A DNA stretch of 64,000 bases from Bacteroidota bacterium (GTDB taxonomy: Bacteria; Bacteroidota; Bacteroidia; JAHEXY01), in contig JAHEXY010000001.1 of assembly GCA_023251875.1 (NCBI GenBank), forward strand, positions 434,001 to 498,000. The letters are read 5' to 3'. A model generated the notes under the pieces. That model was not told where the DNA came from. It worked only from the letters and a program-made list of their open reading frames with translations, and searched no databases. The translations under genes and the position numbers were made by a program. Positions 1-8,850 of this stretch are shown here, piece after piece (position 1 is the stretch's first letter; every line of letters begins with the position of its first letter).

Positions 1-1459
1 TGTAAATTGAACCAATATTATCAGCATTAAGCGTTAAACTATTTCCTGTACAAATAGTAGTGTCATTTCCAATATTTACCTTAGGTGAAGCAAGTATTTC
101 TATGCTATCTGTAACATCAAAACTTAAACAAGATTTGTAAAGTGTAAGTGTAATTTTAAATTTTCCTATAGTAGTATAAATATGCTGAGAAGTATAATTA
201 GTAGATGAATTTAAACTTCCGGAATTAGCATCTCCAAAATTCCAAATTAAAGAATCAATGGAAGAAGAATCAGTAAAAATAAAGGAGGTGGCATTTCCAA
301 AACAAGTATCAGATCGTAAAAAATGAAAAGTATCTGTTTCAAAGAATATGTTTTGAATGAGATTGGGTAAGCCTAATCTGCATGTTTTGCCTAATAAATC
401 AATTGCTTTGTCAATAAAATTACAGGCTGTTCCACTCGCATTTGGATTATCAATCACATCTAAATAAGTATCCCCATCTCTACCACAATAAATCTTATTA
501 TCGGGCCCTAATTGAATTGTATTTGATACAGTTTTACTAGAAGTAGCAATAAGAGTTGCAGAGCTTATTATTGCTGTTGCAGATCCCGCATTCAAATCAA
601 ATTGATAAATAGTACCTCCTGTGCAAGCCCCATACAATTTACTTCCATCAGGAGAAAATTCTACCCCATAACTAAAACTATAATTATTGGCAATACTAAC
701 TAGGTTTGATAAAGCGCCACTTGAATTATCAAAATCAAAAACTTCATATCCATTAACCGCTCTTAAAGCAAGTGCTAGTTTATTTTTTTGCATATTGGCT
801 TTCATACACCCCACGGCATAGCCATTTTTTGCCATATTACCTCCTGTATGAACAGTCCCAATATGAGTAATAATAGGTGTTAAAGAAAGTCCATTACAAC
901 TTAGCAAATAAGCATAAAAAGCATCAGAATCCCATTCATGGGTAACAATCCAAAAATCCACATTGTTTTTATGTTTAATAGCTACTACTTTTTCAGATAC
1001 TGTACCAATAAGCTGAATGTTTTTGGTACTAGTAATATCTCCTAAACCTCCATTTAAAGCCATATCAACAATAGAATAGCAGAAACCATTTGAACCCCCT
1101 TGTTTGTCTACCGTAAAAATATAATATTGGCTAGTACTTCCCGGAAGAGGAACTATACATAATTGTGAAGACGATGCGTCTCCCAATAACCCTGTACCAT
1201 TGGGCATGAGTGTATGAGTTTTATCCCAAACTTGTATTCCATCAGTATAAAATAACAAGTTCCCATTGGCATCTGAAATACTTCCACATGCTTCTGTATT
1301 ATTTAATGCCCCATTGGTAATGGATACAGGAGATCCTGAATTGAAATCAAGACCGGCATTTTCTCCAAAATACCAAACATTGTTTTCTTTTTGAGCAAAA
1401 GAAAACAAACTTAAGAATAACATTCCTAGGGGTAGAATATACTTTCTCAAACTAAACAT
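1..1459 (-). CDS. Secreted propeller/PKD/Ig-repeat protein, probably T9SS type B (3' end outside window)
   Basis: Reading frame on the minus strand from an ATG at 1457-1459, open to the window edge; the C-terminus is missing. A signal peptide (residues 1 to about 22, ending SLFSFAQ) is followed by the N-terminal motif VWYFGENAGLDF, typical of large Bacteroidota surface proteins. A region of about 340 residues resembles a beta-propeller, with repeated blade-like strands such as VEFSPDGSKLYG. A PKD-like segment (around residues 380-455, with IWNFGDANSG) comes next, and then the first SprB/Ig-like unit, VNIGNDTTICTGNSLTLNA, at the edge. The same unit recurs in the two divergent genes beside it. 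By analogy with those, the missing end probably carries a T9SS type B sorting domain, but that part is not visible. Binding target unknown. Confidence 0.8.
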   Translation of the reverse strand, partial: MFSLRKYILPLGMLFLSLFSFAQKENNVWYFGENAGLDFNSGSPVSITNGALNNTEACGSISDANGNLLFYTDGIQVWDKTHTLMPNGTGLLGDASSSQLCIVPLPGSTSQYYIFTVDKQGGSNGFCYSIVDMALNGGLGDITSTKNIQLIGTVSEKVVAIKHKNNVDFWIVTHEWDSDAFYAYLLSCNGLSLTPIITHIGTVHTGGNMAKNGYAVGCMKANMQKNKLALALRAVNGYEVFDFDNSSGALSNLVSIANNYSFSYGVEFSPDGSKLYGACTGGTIYQFDLNAGSATAIISSATLIATSSKTVSNTIQLGPDNKIYCGRDGDTYLDVIDNPNASGTACNFIDKAIDLLGKTCRLGLPNLIQNIFFETDTFHFLRSDTCFGNATSFIFTDSSSIDSLIWNFGDANSGSLNSSTNYTSQHIYTTIGKFKITLTLYKSCLSFDVTDSIEILASPKVNIGNDTTICTGNSLTLNADNIGSIY

Positions 1460-1599
1460 TGCCCTAAAGTAATACCGTATTTTTTGTAAGGCAATTACAA
1501 ATATTGCCTAATATCAATTTTAAATTGTTTATTAAAACAACTGATTTTTAATTCAAAATGCATCTCTTTATCTTCAAATAGAAAGTATAATTTTATAGA

Positions 1600-3846
1600 A
1601 TGCTCAAATATACTTTAATAATATTGTGTATAGTTGTATCCCAAACTCAAATTGCATTTGGCCAAAATTTGGTTAATAATCCGGATTTTGAAACGTATAG
1701 TTCTTGCCCAATGGGTCAGCAGCTATTAAATAATGCTACTGGTTGGTCAAAGCCTCCGGTAGGAATAACTATAGGAGATTATTACAATGCTTGTAATACT
1801 TCATCTTATGCATTTGCTTGTGATAGTGTTGGTGTGCCTAATAATTTTGGAGGCTATACGCCTGCTCATTCCGGTAATGCATATGTTGGCTTTTTGGCTT
1901 ATTACGGAAGTGTTAGAGAATATGTTGAAGGATCTCTTTCAACTCCATTAGTGGCAGGTAAAGATTATGAAGTTTCATTTTTTGTACGCCTGCCTCCACA
2001 TGCAAAATATGCAGTAGATAAAATTGGACTTTATCTTTCTAATGCTGTAATTTCTCAAACTTTTAATAATGCCTTAACAGCTTATACTCCTCAAGTTGAG
2101 TCTTCAACAATGCTTAGTGATATTAATAACTGGACTTTAGTCACTGGAAAGATTACTGCGGTGGGGGGAGAACAATATATTACCATTGGTAATTTTCATG
2201 ATAATACAACTACTAATTATATTACTACAGGTAATGCTGCCGGTGGATGTTCTTTGGTAAATAATGCTGCTTATTATTACATAGATGATGTATCTGTTGT
2301 ACCTGCTTTAACAGCTTATGGAGATACTGTTATTTGTACCGGAGATAGTACTTTAATTGGTGCATTGGGAGGCTCATCATATAGCTGGACAGTTTCAGGA
2401 AATGCTACCGTAATAAGTACTGATTCCGCCTTTTATGTAAGCCCAACTCAAACTACAACTTATATTGTAAATGGAACTGACTCTGTAGTAGTTCAAGTTC
2501 TTGCCCCGCCAACAGTTGCTTTGGGCAATGATACTGGTCTTTGTAAAGGAGGCAGTATTGTGCTGGATGCGGGTAATTCAGGTGCTACTTATTTGTGGTC
2601 AAATGGCTCTACAAAAGAAACATTAACAATAAAAGATACGATGTTTGTCTCTGGAGGTTATTTTTCAGTACAAGTATTTCAAGGAAGTTGTACGGATGAA
2701 GATACCATAATGGTTGCATTTTATACCCAGCCTAAAGTAAGCATGAGTGATTCTGTTTTTTGCCAAAATACTATTGTAACATTAGATGCTACATATGCCG
2801 GAGCCACAAGCTATTTATGGAATACTGGGGATACAAGTCCTACAATTGATATCAGCACACAAAACCAATACTCAGTTATTATAAGTAATAATGGATGCCT
2901 GGGTTATGATACGGTAAACACCTATATGATACCGGTAGCAAAAATAGACTTAGGAGAAGATACCATTTTATGTGAAGGCGATAGCTTATTACTAGACATT
3001 GGTAATATGGGAACAAATTATACATGGTCTGAGGGATCTACCGGAACATCAATTGAAGTAACAAGTGCGGGACAATATTCAGTAATTGTACAAAATTCTT
3101 ATTGCTATAGTTATGATACCATAAATGTTACTTATCAAACTTATCCCGTGGTAGGTTTGGGCAATGATGCTCATATTTGCATAGGCAATTCAAAAACATT
3201 GAGCACGGCTTATAATGGAGCTTTGTATATTTGGTCAACAGGAGAAATAACTCAAAGTATTGATGTAGATGAAACAGGAGATTATTGGCTGATTGTAGAT
3301 ATGAACCATTGTACAGATACGGATACGGTTTCTGTTAGAGTAGATCCACTGCCTGAATTTGATTTGGGTGAAGAACAATCTATTTGTCCCGATCAAGAAA
3401 TAGATATAACTGTTGATGCAGTGGCACAAGCCTATTATTGGAATACAGGCATAAACAATAAAACCATTGCTATAACCGAACCTGGTAACTATTATGTAAC
3501 GATAGTAGATAGTAATAGCTGCTCTTATAGTGATAGCTTAACCATCAATGATGAATGCCCAACAGTATTGTATGTTCCTTCAAGTTTTACCCCCAATGGA
3601 GACGGTAAAAACGATGTATTTAATCCCAATGGAAATAATGTGTATACATTTTACATGGAAATATATGATAGATGGGGCAAAATGATATTTTACAGCAATG
3701 ATCTAGCAAAAGGCTGGGATGGAAATATTAATGGGCATCCTGCCATAGAAGATATTTACAATTGGAAAATTAATTACAAAGGCGAAAGAGAAAATAATCT
3801 CTCTATGCAAAAACAATTAATGGGTATTGTTGTGTTGTTTAGGTAA
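1600..3846 (+). CDS. Secreted Ig-repeat protein with T9SS type B sorting domain
   Basis: 748 residues. The signal peptide is 1-22 (ending IAFGQ). Residues about 23-235 form a jelly-roll-like N-terminal domain found at the front of many Bacteroidota surface proteins (NLVNNPDFETYSSCP ... YYYIDDVSVVP). Six Ig/SprB-like units follow, each starting near LGxDxxxC and containing a YxWSxG core. The last 90 residues are the gliding-motility-associated type B sorting domain (YVPSSFTPNGDGKNDVF, then DRWGKMIFYS and GWDGNING), which directs export through the T9SS and often leaves the protein soluble or attached to a partner. It is transcribed divergently from the gene at the window start and followed after 94 bases by a longer paralogue. 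Probably an adhesin or surface-layer component; the ligand cannot be told from sequence. Confidence 0.85.
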   Translation: MLKYTLIILCIVVSQTQIAFGQNLVNNPDFETYSSCPMGQQLLNNATGWSKPPVGITIGDYYNACNTSSYAFACDSVGVPNNFGGYTPAHSGNAYVGFLAYYGSVREYVEGSLSTPLVAGKDYEVSFFVRLPPHAKYAVDKIGLYLSNAVISQTFNNALTAYTPQVESSTMLSDINNWTLVTGKITAVGGEQYITIGNFHDNTTTNYITTGNAAGGCSLVNNAAYYYIDDVSVVPALTAYGDTVICTGDSTLIGALGGSSYSWTVSGNATVISTDSAFYVSPTQTTTYIVNGTDSVVVQVLAPPTVALGNDTGLCKGGSIVLDAGNSGATYLWSNGSTKETLTIKDTMFVSGGYFSVQVFQGSCTDEDTIMVAFYTQPKVSMSDSVFCQNTIVTLDATYAGATSYLWNTGDTSPTIDISTQNQYSVIISNNGCLGYDTVNTYMIPVAKIDLGEDTILCEGDSLLLDIGNMGTNYTWSEGSTGTSIEVTSAGQYSVIVQNSYCYSYDTINVTYQTYPVVGLGNDAHICIGNSKTLSTAYNGALYIWSTGEITQSIDVDETGDYWLIVDMNHCTDTDTVSVRVDPLPEFDLGEEQSICPDQEIDITVDAVAQAYYWNTGINNKTIAITEPGNYYVTIVDSNSCSYSDSLTINDECPTVLYVPSSFTPNGDGKNDVFNPNGNNVYTFYMEIYDRWGKMIFYSNDLAKGWDGNINGHPAIEDIYNWKINYKGERENNLSMQKQLMGIVVLFR

Positions 3847-3940
3847 TCCCCCTACACTAAAAAAACACCTGATTTTAAATAAAAAATGTCCTCTTTTTTT
3901 ATTATTTAAAAAATTACTTTATAACACCTAAAGATTCTTC

Positions 3941-6772
3941 ATGGATAAAAAAGGCTACATAAAATTATCCTTACTTGTTTTTTCATTTTCTTTTTCCCAA
4001 TTAATGGGGCAAAACAAAAATTTTGTCAAAAATTTCGATTTTAGTAATAATACAGCATGCCCAACAACCATGTCGCAATTATCGTTTTTAACTGATTGGC
4101 AAACCGGATTGGGCACAGCCGATTATTTCGATTTATGTGGAGTGGGCTATGGTGGGGCTCCTAATCACCCATGGGGTTATCAAATGCCTCATAGCGATAG
4201 TGGTTTTGTAAATTTTGGTTATGGAGAATCGTTTAAACAAACCCTTTCTTCAACTATTAAAGCGGGCCAAAGTGTATACTATGAATATTATGTAACAAGA
4301 GGAGAAAATGGGCAGTATGCCATGTATAAATTTGGTATTCAGTTTAAGATGAATGGACAAACCATTCAAAAAGAAATTTACACAGATACTCTTGTAGAAA
4401 GCGTAGAATGGATTCCCATATCGGGTTGCTTTATTGCTCCGTCAGATATTAATGAAATTGAAGTAGGCTACATAAGCGGTGTAACCGGAAAAGTTTTAAT
4501 TGATGCAAGTAAAACTTTTAGTCAAGCTTATTGTTATGTTGATGATATAAAAGTTATTCCGGGTTATATTCTGGATCTTGGAAATGATACTGCAATATGT
4601 ATGGGAGATAGTGTTGAAATAGATTCAAAAATAGTTGCAGCTACTTATTTGTGGAATACCTCAGAAACTACTCAATTTATTTATGCCAAAGGCACAGGTA
4701 GCACAAGTTTTAGTAATGATTATTCTGTTCAAATTTCATTAGGTGTTTGTACTTGGCAAGATACCATTAACATTCAGTTTAAAACGCCTCCTGTTGTTAC
4801 TCTTGGCAGCGATCAAGTTATTTGTTCTGGTCAATCCATTACGCTTGACGCAGGAAACTCGGGAGCTACATATCAATGGTCGAACGGGAAAACCACTGAA
4901 GCTATTTCAGTAAATACATCTAATAATTATACGGTAGCAGTTACGTATGGTTCTTGTACCGGATATGATACCATATTGGTAAGTACCATTACTCCGCCAT
5001 CCGTAAATCTTGGAAAAGATACATCCTTATGCTCTGGCCAAACACTATCACTTGATGCAAGTAATCCCGGTTTAATGTATACATGGTCTACCGGAGATGC
5101 AACACAAACTATAGTAGTTTCAGATATGGGCACTTCTTCATTTGGAAGTGGCAATTATTGGGTAAATGTATCCAATGGAATTTGTTCAGTTGCCGATACT
5201 ATTGCTGTGCAATTTATTCCCAATCCTTCTGTTAATTTAGGTAATGATCAATCTTTTTGTCAAGGACAAAGCATTACACTCGATGCAGGTAATGCAGGTA
5301 GTACTTATTTATGGTCTACTGCAGCAAATACACAATCTATTACTGTAAGCACTTCGGGTAATTATTATGTGGGTGTAACAAAAAACGGATGTTCAGGTGC
5401 CGATACTGTTACTATTACTTTTAACCCTGCTCCTATAGTAAATTTAGGTTCAGATACCGGTTTGTGTAAAGGAGAAAGTATTGTGTTAGATGCCGGTAAT
5501 TCCGGAGCCAATTATTTGTGGTCAAACGGCTCAACAAGCCAAACGCTTACAATAAAAGATACCATGTTTGTTTCCGGAGGTTATTTTTCTGTAGTAGCTA
5601 CTGAAGGACAATGTACCGATGAAGATACTATTTTTGTGGCGTTTTATCCTAAACCGGTTGTGAGTATAAGTGATACTGCTTTTTGTGAATATACAAGTGT
5701 TACTTTTGATGCTACATATACTGGTGCTACCGCTTATAAATGGAGTACGGGAGCTATAACGCCAACTATTAATGTAAGTGCGCAAGGACAATATTCAGTA
5801 ATAATAAATAACAATGGTTGCTCCGGTTATGATACTACTAATGCGTATTTAATTCAAGTACCAAAAATAGATTTGGGTAAGGATACAATTTTGTGTGATG
5901 GAGATTCATTAAAGTTAGATGTAGGCAATTCCGGAACGGCCTATAATTGGTCAAATGGTTCTAATGCAAATTCAATAGAAGTAAATACAGCCGGGCAATA
6001 TTCTATAATAGTTCAAAATAATTATTGCTACAGTTATGACACCGTTAACATAAGTTATCAATTATACCCTACAGTTGGTTTGGGAGGAGATTTTAGTTTT
6101 TGTGATGGAGGAACTGCAACGATAAGTACGGCCTATAGTGGGGCATTGTATACTTGGTCAACCGGTGAAAGCTCCCAGGGAATTACCATAAATTCAACAG
6201 GAGATTATTGGTTAATTGTTGATATGAATCATTGCAGAGATACAGATACTGTTTCGGTAAATGTTTTTACGCTACCGGTTTTTGAATTAGGCGAAAATAA
6301 ATCTTTGTGTCCGGGAGAAGAAGCTACCATTGCTCCAAATGTTAATGCAGATGTATTTATTTGGGTTCCCAATTTAATTAATGGATCTTCTGCTACCATT
6401 GCTGATCCCGGAACCTATACCGTTACTGCTGTTGATAGTAATGGATGTTCCTATACCGATAGCATTACTTTTGACGATTATTGCCCAACGGTGGTATATG
6501 TTCCGTTAAGTTTTACACCTAATGGAGATCAAAAAAATGATGTATTTATGCCTAAGGGCAATAACGTGTATGCATTTAATATAACCATATTTGACCGTTG
6601 GGGAAATACAATATTTTATTCTGATGATTTAGATAAAGGTTGGGATGGAACTATTAATGGAAATCCAGCAGGAGAAGATACTTATTCATGGAAAATATAT
6701 TACGAAGGAGAAAGAGAAAATAACATTGGTCTGCAAAAACAAATGATGGGAAGTGTTACCTTGTTTAGATAA
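3941..6772 (+). CDS. Secreted Ig-repeat protein, T9SS type B; longer paralogue of the preceding gene
   Basis: 943 residues with the same architecture as its upstream neighbour. It has a signal peptide (1-23, ending LMGQ), an N-terminal jelly-roll-like domain (about 24-210), Ig/SprB-like units, and a type B T9SS sorting domain over the last 90 residues (YVPLSFTPNGDQKNDVF). I count nine units here (LGNDTAICMGD, LGSDQVICSGQ, LGKDTSLCSGQ, LGNDQSFCQGQ and so on) against six upstream, so the proteins differ by about three units. The downstream units are alike even at the DNA level between the two genes, while the N-terminal domains have diverged. This points to tandem duplication followed by repeat gain or loss. 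It is probably co-transcribed with the gene at 1600; no strong promoter is visible in the 94-base gap. Confidence 0.85.
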   Translation: MDKKGYIKLSLLVFSFSFSQLMGQNKNFVKNFDFSNNTACPTTMSQLSFLTDWQTGLGTADYFDLCGVGYGGAPNHPWGYQMPHSDSGFVNFGYGESFKQTLSSTIKAGQSVYYEYYVTRGENGQYAMYKFGIQFKMNGQTIQKEIYTDTLVESVEWIPISGCFIAPSDINEIEVGYISGVTGKVLIDASKTFSQAYCYVDDIKVIPGYILDLGNDTAICMGDSVEIDSKIVAATYLWNTSETTQFIYAKGTGSTSFSNDYSVQISLGVCTWQDTINIQFKTPPVVTLGSDQVICSGQSITLDAGNSGATYQWSNGKTTEAISVNTSNNYTVAVTYGSCTGYDTILVSTITPPSVNLGKDTSLCSGQTLSLDASNPGLMYTWSTGDATQTIVVSDMGTSSFGSGNYWVNVSNGICSVADTIAVQFIPNPSVNLGNDQSFCQGQSITLDAGNAGSTYLWSTAANTQSITVSTSGNYYVGVTKNGCSGADTVTITFNPAPIVNLGSDTGLCKGESIVLDAGNSGANYLWSNGSTSQTLTIKDTMFVSGGYFSVVATEGQCTDEDTIFVAFYPKPVVSISDTAFCEYTSVTFDATYTGATAYKWSTGAITPTINVSAQGQYSVIINNNGCSGYDTTNAYLIQVPKIDLGKDTILCDGDSLKLDVGNSGTAYNWSNGSNANSIEVNTAGQYSIIVQNNYCYSYDTVNISYQLYPTVGLGGDFSFCDGGTATISTAYSGALYTWSTGESSQGITINSTGDYWLIVDMNHCRDTDTVSVNVFTLPVFELGENKSLCPGEEATIAPNVNADVFIWVPNLINGSSATIADPGTYTVTAVDSNGCSYTDSITFDDYCPTVVYVPLSFTPNGDQKNDVFMPKGNNVYAFNITIFDRWGNTIFYSDDLDKGWDGTINGNPAGEDTYSWKIYYEGERENNIGLQKQMMGSVTLFR

Positions 6773-6805
6773 AATAAAATGTTCTATAGGGAAGTCTAAA
6801 CCTAG

Positions 6806-6856
6806 GTACGAGGCAAGAGCCTCGCACTATCAAAGTGTGTCAGGCATGATAATGCC
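6806..6856. repeat. REP-like pair of hairpins
   Basis: Two short palindromes lie close together between convergent genes. The first is GTACGAGGC / GCCTCGCAC around a 4-base loop (6806-6827, 8 of 9 pairs), and the second GGCAT / ATGCC (6843-6856). The first stem shares its CGAGGC core with the hairpin in front of the truncated RAYT transposase at 44525, and the two-hairpin arrangement is the same. It could also act as a bidirectional terminator for the genes ending at 6772 and 6904. Confidence 0.55.
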
Positions 6857-6903
6857 GTTCAAAATTTTTCGATCATTAATAAAATAGACTCAAATTATTG
6901 CTA

Positions 6904-7995
6904 TTATTCGGTTACTGTTTTATAAGTAAGAAAGCGGTAGGATAGACCAAAAGTAATTTGAAACTGTGAAGCCACCTGAATTTTATTTACATATTGGTAA
7001 AGTGGTATTTCGCTTAATGCATAAACAGTAAGTTTTTTAAAACTATAGCTTAGTTGCGGTACAAAAAATATTTTTTTGCTTCCTGTAGATTCTACATCTA
7101 CATTGTATAATGCCAATAAATCAATTTTTTTATCATATTGCATTTTATCAATCCATTCGCCTTTTAATTGTACCGTTACGCCAAGTTTTTTAAAAAAAGT
7201 TTTGCCGGCAAATAAACCCACACTTGCATAATCTCCAAATTTTTCTCCCAATGCATTCCATCCTTTTTTTACATATAAGGCATTAGCAAAAACTCTAAAC
7301 TTTTTTAAAGGATAGCCTCTGAAAAAAAATGCATAGAAAATGAAATCATGAGAACCATTTGTAGGTTGAACTATAGGAGGAGATGTAGTAAAATATTGTT
7401 TGCCCGTATTGGGATTGGTGTACACAACTGTAGAGTCATTATAATTTCCCAATGGAATTTTATATCCTAATCCAATTGTAATTTCAGTACGCTTTGTTTC
7501 TTCTGTATGATTGTATATATCATAACGAGGAAACAAAATAAGATCTGCTATTCCTGAAGAGCTAACTGTATCAATACCATCCAAGCCTATTTGTGTTTTA
7601 TTAATAAAATAACCAGATTCGATAGACATGGTAAAATCTTTGGTTACACCATAGGCAATGCGTGTGTACAAATAATTTGTATTAAACTGATCAAAAAGCG
7701 AAGCTGTATCCTGGTCGTGATAAAGAAATTTATTGCCACTTATGTGTTGGAAATTTGTAGAAATTTCCATTTGTCTGTCTAGTAAAACCCCTTGCGATGC
7801 CCCTCCTGCTATGGGGCTGCCACTTCCTCCTGAGCAGCAGCCTTGAGAATAACTATTTTCAGAATAAAAAAGAGCTATGATAAGTGCAATAAGGGCAGTT
7901 CCAAAAATTGTATTTTTTTGCTTCCTCTCCCTTAATCCCTCTCGAAGAGAGGGATAGCAATTGTAATTTTTGGAACTGCTCATAAATAAACGCAT
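6904..7995 (-). CDS. Outer-membrane beta-barrel protein with repeat-derived signal-peptide n-region
   Basis: 363 residues from the start at 7995; an in-frame ATG at 8022 would overlap the upstream gene, and one at 7983 is also possible. After the signal peptide comes GCCSGGSGSPIAGG, a Cys-rich mature N-terminus typical of a conserved Bacteroidota outer-membrane 'transporter' family. The rest is alternating amphipathic strands ending in an aromatic-rich strand (FGLSYRFL), as in a beta-barrel. Residues about 5-32 of the leader are encoded by an 85-base element with terminal inverted repeats (7895-7979), placed between the start and the hydrophobic core (LIALIIALF). The gene follows the thioredoxin-like gene by 13 bases and is the last of the metal-resistance run, so a role in metal export or sensing is likely but unproven. 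Confidence 0.7.
   Translation of the reverse strand: MRLFMSSSKNYNCYPSLREGLRERKQKNTIFGTALIALIIALFYSENSYSQGCCSGGSGSPIAGGASQGVLLDRQMEISTNFQHISGNKFLYHDQDTASLFDQFNTNYLYTRIAYGVTKDFTMSIESGYFINKTQIGLDGIDTVSSSGIADLILFPRYDIYNHTEETKRTEITIGLGYKIPLGNYNDSTVVYTNPNTGKQYFTTSPPIVQPTNGSHDFIFYAFFFRGYPLKKFRVFANALYVKKGWNALGEKFGDYASVGLFAGKTFFKKLGVTVQLKGEWIDKMQYDKKIDLLALYNVDVESTGSKKIFFVPQLSYSFKKLTVYALSEIPLYQYVNKIQVASQFQITFGLSYRFLTYKTVTE
7895..7979. mobile_element. MITE-like element, 15-base perfect terminal inverted repeats
   Basis: The left end, GCAGTTCCAAAAATT (7895-7909), and the right end, AATTTTTGGAACTGC (7965-7979), are perfect inverted repeats. Between them lies a hairpin-rich CCTCTCCC...CCCTCTC/GAGAGGG core. 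At 85 bases it is too small to code for a transposase. It lies wholly inside the signal-peptide coding region of the outer-membrane protein and is read through in frame. A partial copy with one recognisable end lies at 10031-10077. Confidence 0.75.
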
Positions 7996-8008
7996 AGATA
8001 ATTTAAGA

Positions 8009-8782
8009 TTAATGCAACACATTAAATTTTACAACCTGTTCTGTATTTTCTGAACTTATTTTTAACAAGTAAAAACCATTCTTGAAATCAGCTACATCAA
8101 TATTTATCTCATTTAAACCTGTTTTTTGATTTTCATTTGTAATTGTTCTAAGCTTTTCACCCAGCATGTTTACAATTTCTAATGTCACGCTATTGATTTC
8201 GGTAAGTGAGTATGACAAATATAATTTATCTGTAGCAGGATTAGGATATACGTTTAACTGAAAATTATTTTTATGATTTTCAATTATAGCTGATGTTGAA
8301 AGGGCACTATTAATAGCAGTTTGCATATTGCTTGTACTTATTGAACCATCGTCTGTAAAATAAACAGTATGGCTACTTCCTCCCAATACAACAGTTTTTT
8401 GCATGGCATCTGAACCATAATCACTCATGGCAATACCGGCACTAGAAAAACAGGCTGTTATATCAAGTTCATTTGTACCGGCCCAATCACTTAGGGTTGA
8501 ACAAGAAGTATTACCATAATCATCAACCAAATAAAATAAAACTTTACCCGGATTTGAACTAGCATAGGCCTGCACAACAGTATTTACATTTTCGGCAACA
8601 CTAATACAAGCACCACAAGGCATTACCCATAACATACATACTACTTTTCCTGAATCTAATTGGCTAAAAAGGTCGGTTGAATTGCCATTGCAATCATTTA
8701 CTGTAAAATTAACAGCAGTTTGTGCAAATGTCATCGTTAAAGTTAAACTTGACACTAAAATAATAAGTAACATTTTTTTCAT
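8009..8782 (-). CDS. Secreted thioredoxin-like protein with T9SS type A sorting domain
   Basis: 257 residues. The signal peptide is 1-20 (TMTFAQ). Residues about 22-165 form a thioredoxin/redoxin-like domain with VNFTVNDCNGN near the start and a CGAC redox motif (WVMPCGACISV) in the position of the thioredoxin CxxC. Three further Cys lie in the domain, so additional disulfides are possible. Residues about 178-257 are a T9SS type A sorting domain (LNVYPNPATDKLYLSY ... GFYLLKI). T9SS cargo with a thioredoxin fold would act at the cell surface or outside, not in the periplasm. The gene sits between the efflux adaptor and a Cys-rich outer-membrane protein, which suggests a thiol/metal-redox role for exported copper-handling proteins. 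The substrate is unknown. Confidence 0.75.
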   Translation of the reverse strand: MKKMLLIILVSSLTLTMTFAQTAVNFTVNDCNGNSTDLFSQLDSGKVVCMLWVMPCGACISVAENVNTVVQAYASSNPGKVLFYLVDDYGNTSCSTLSDWAGTNELDITACFSSAGIAMSDYGSDAMQKTVVLGGSSHTVYFTDDGSISTSNMQTAINSALSTSAIIENHKNNFQLNVYPNPATDKLYLSYSLTEINSVTLEIVNMLGEKLRTITNENQKTGLNEINIDVADFKNGFYLLKISSENTEQVVKFNVLH

Positions 8783-8850
8783 AAAAATTGATTTATATAA
8801 TTAAAAATTGATTTAAAGAATATATACTAAGTTACGATTTTTACTTGTAT

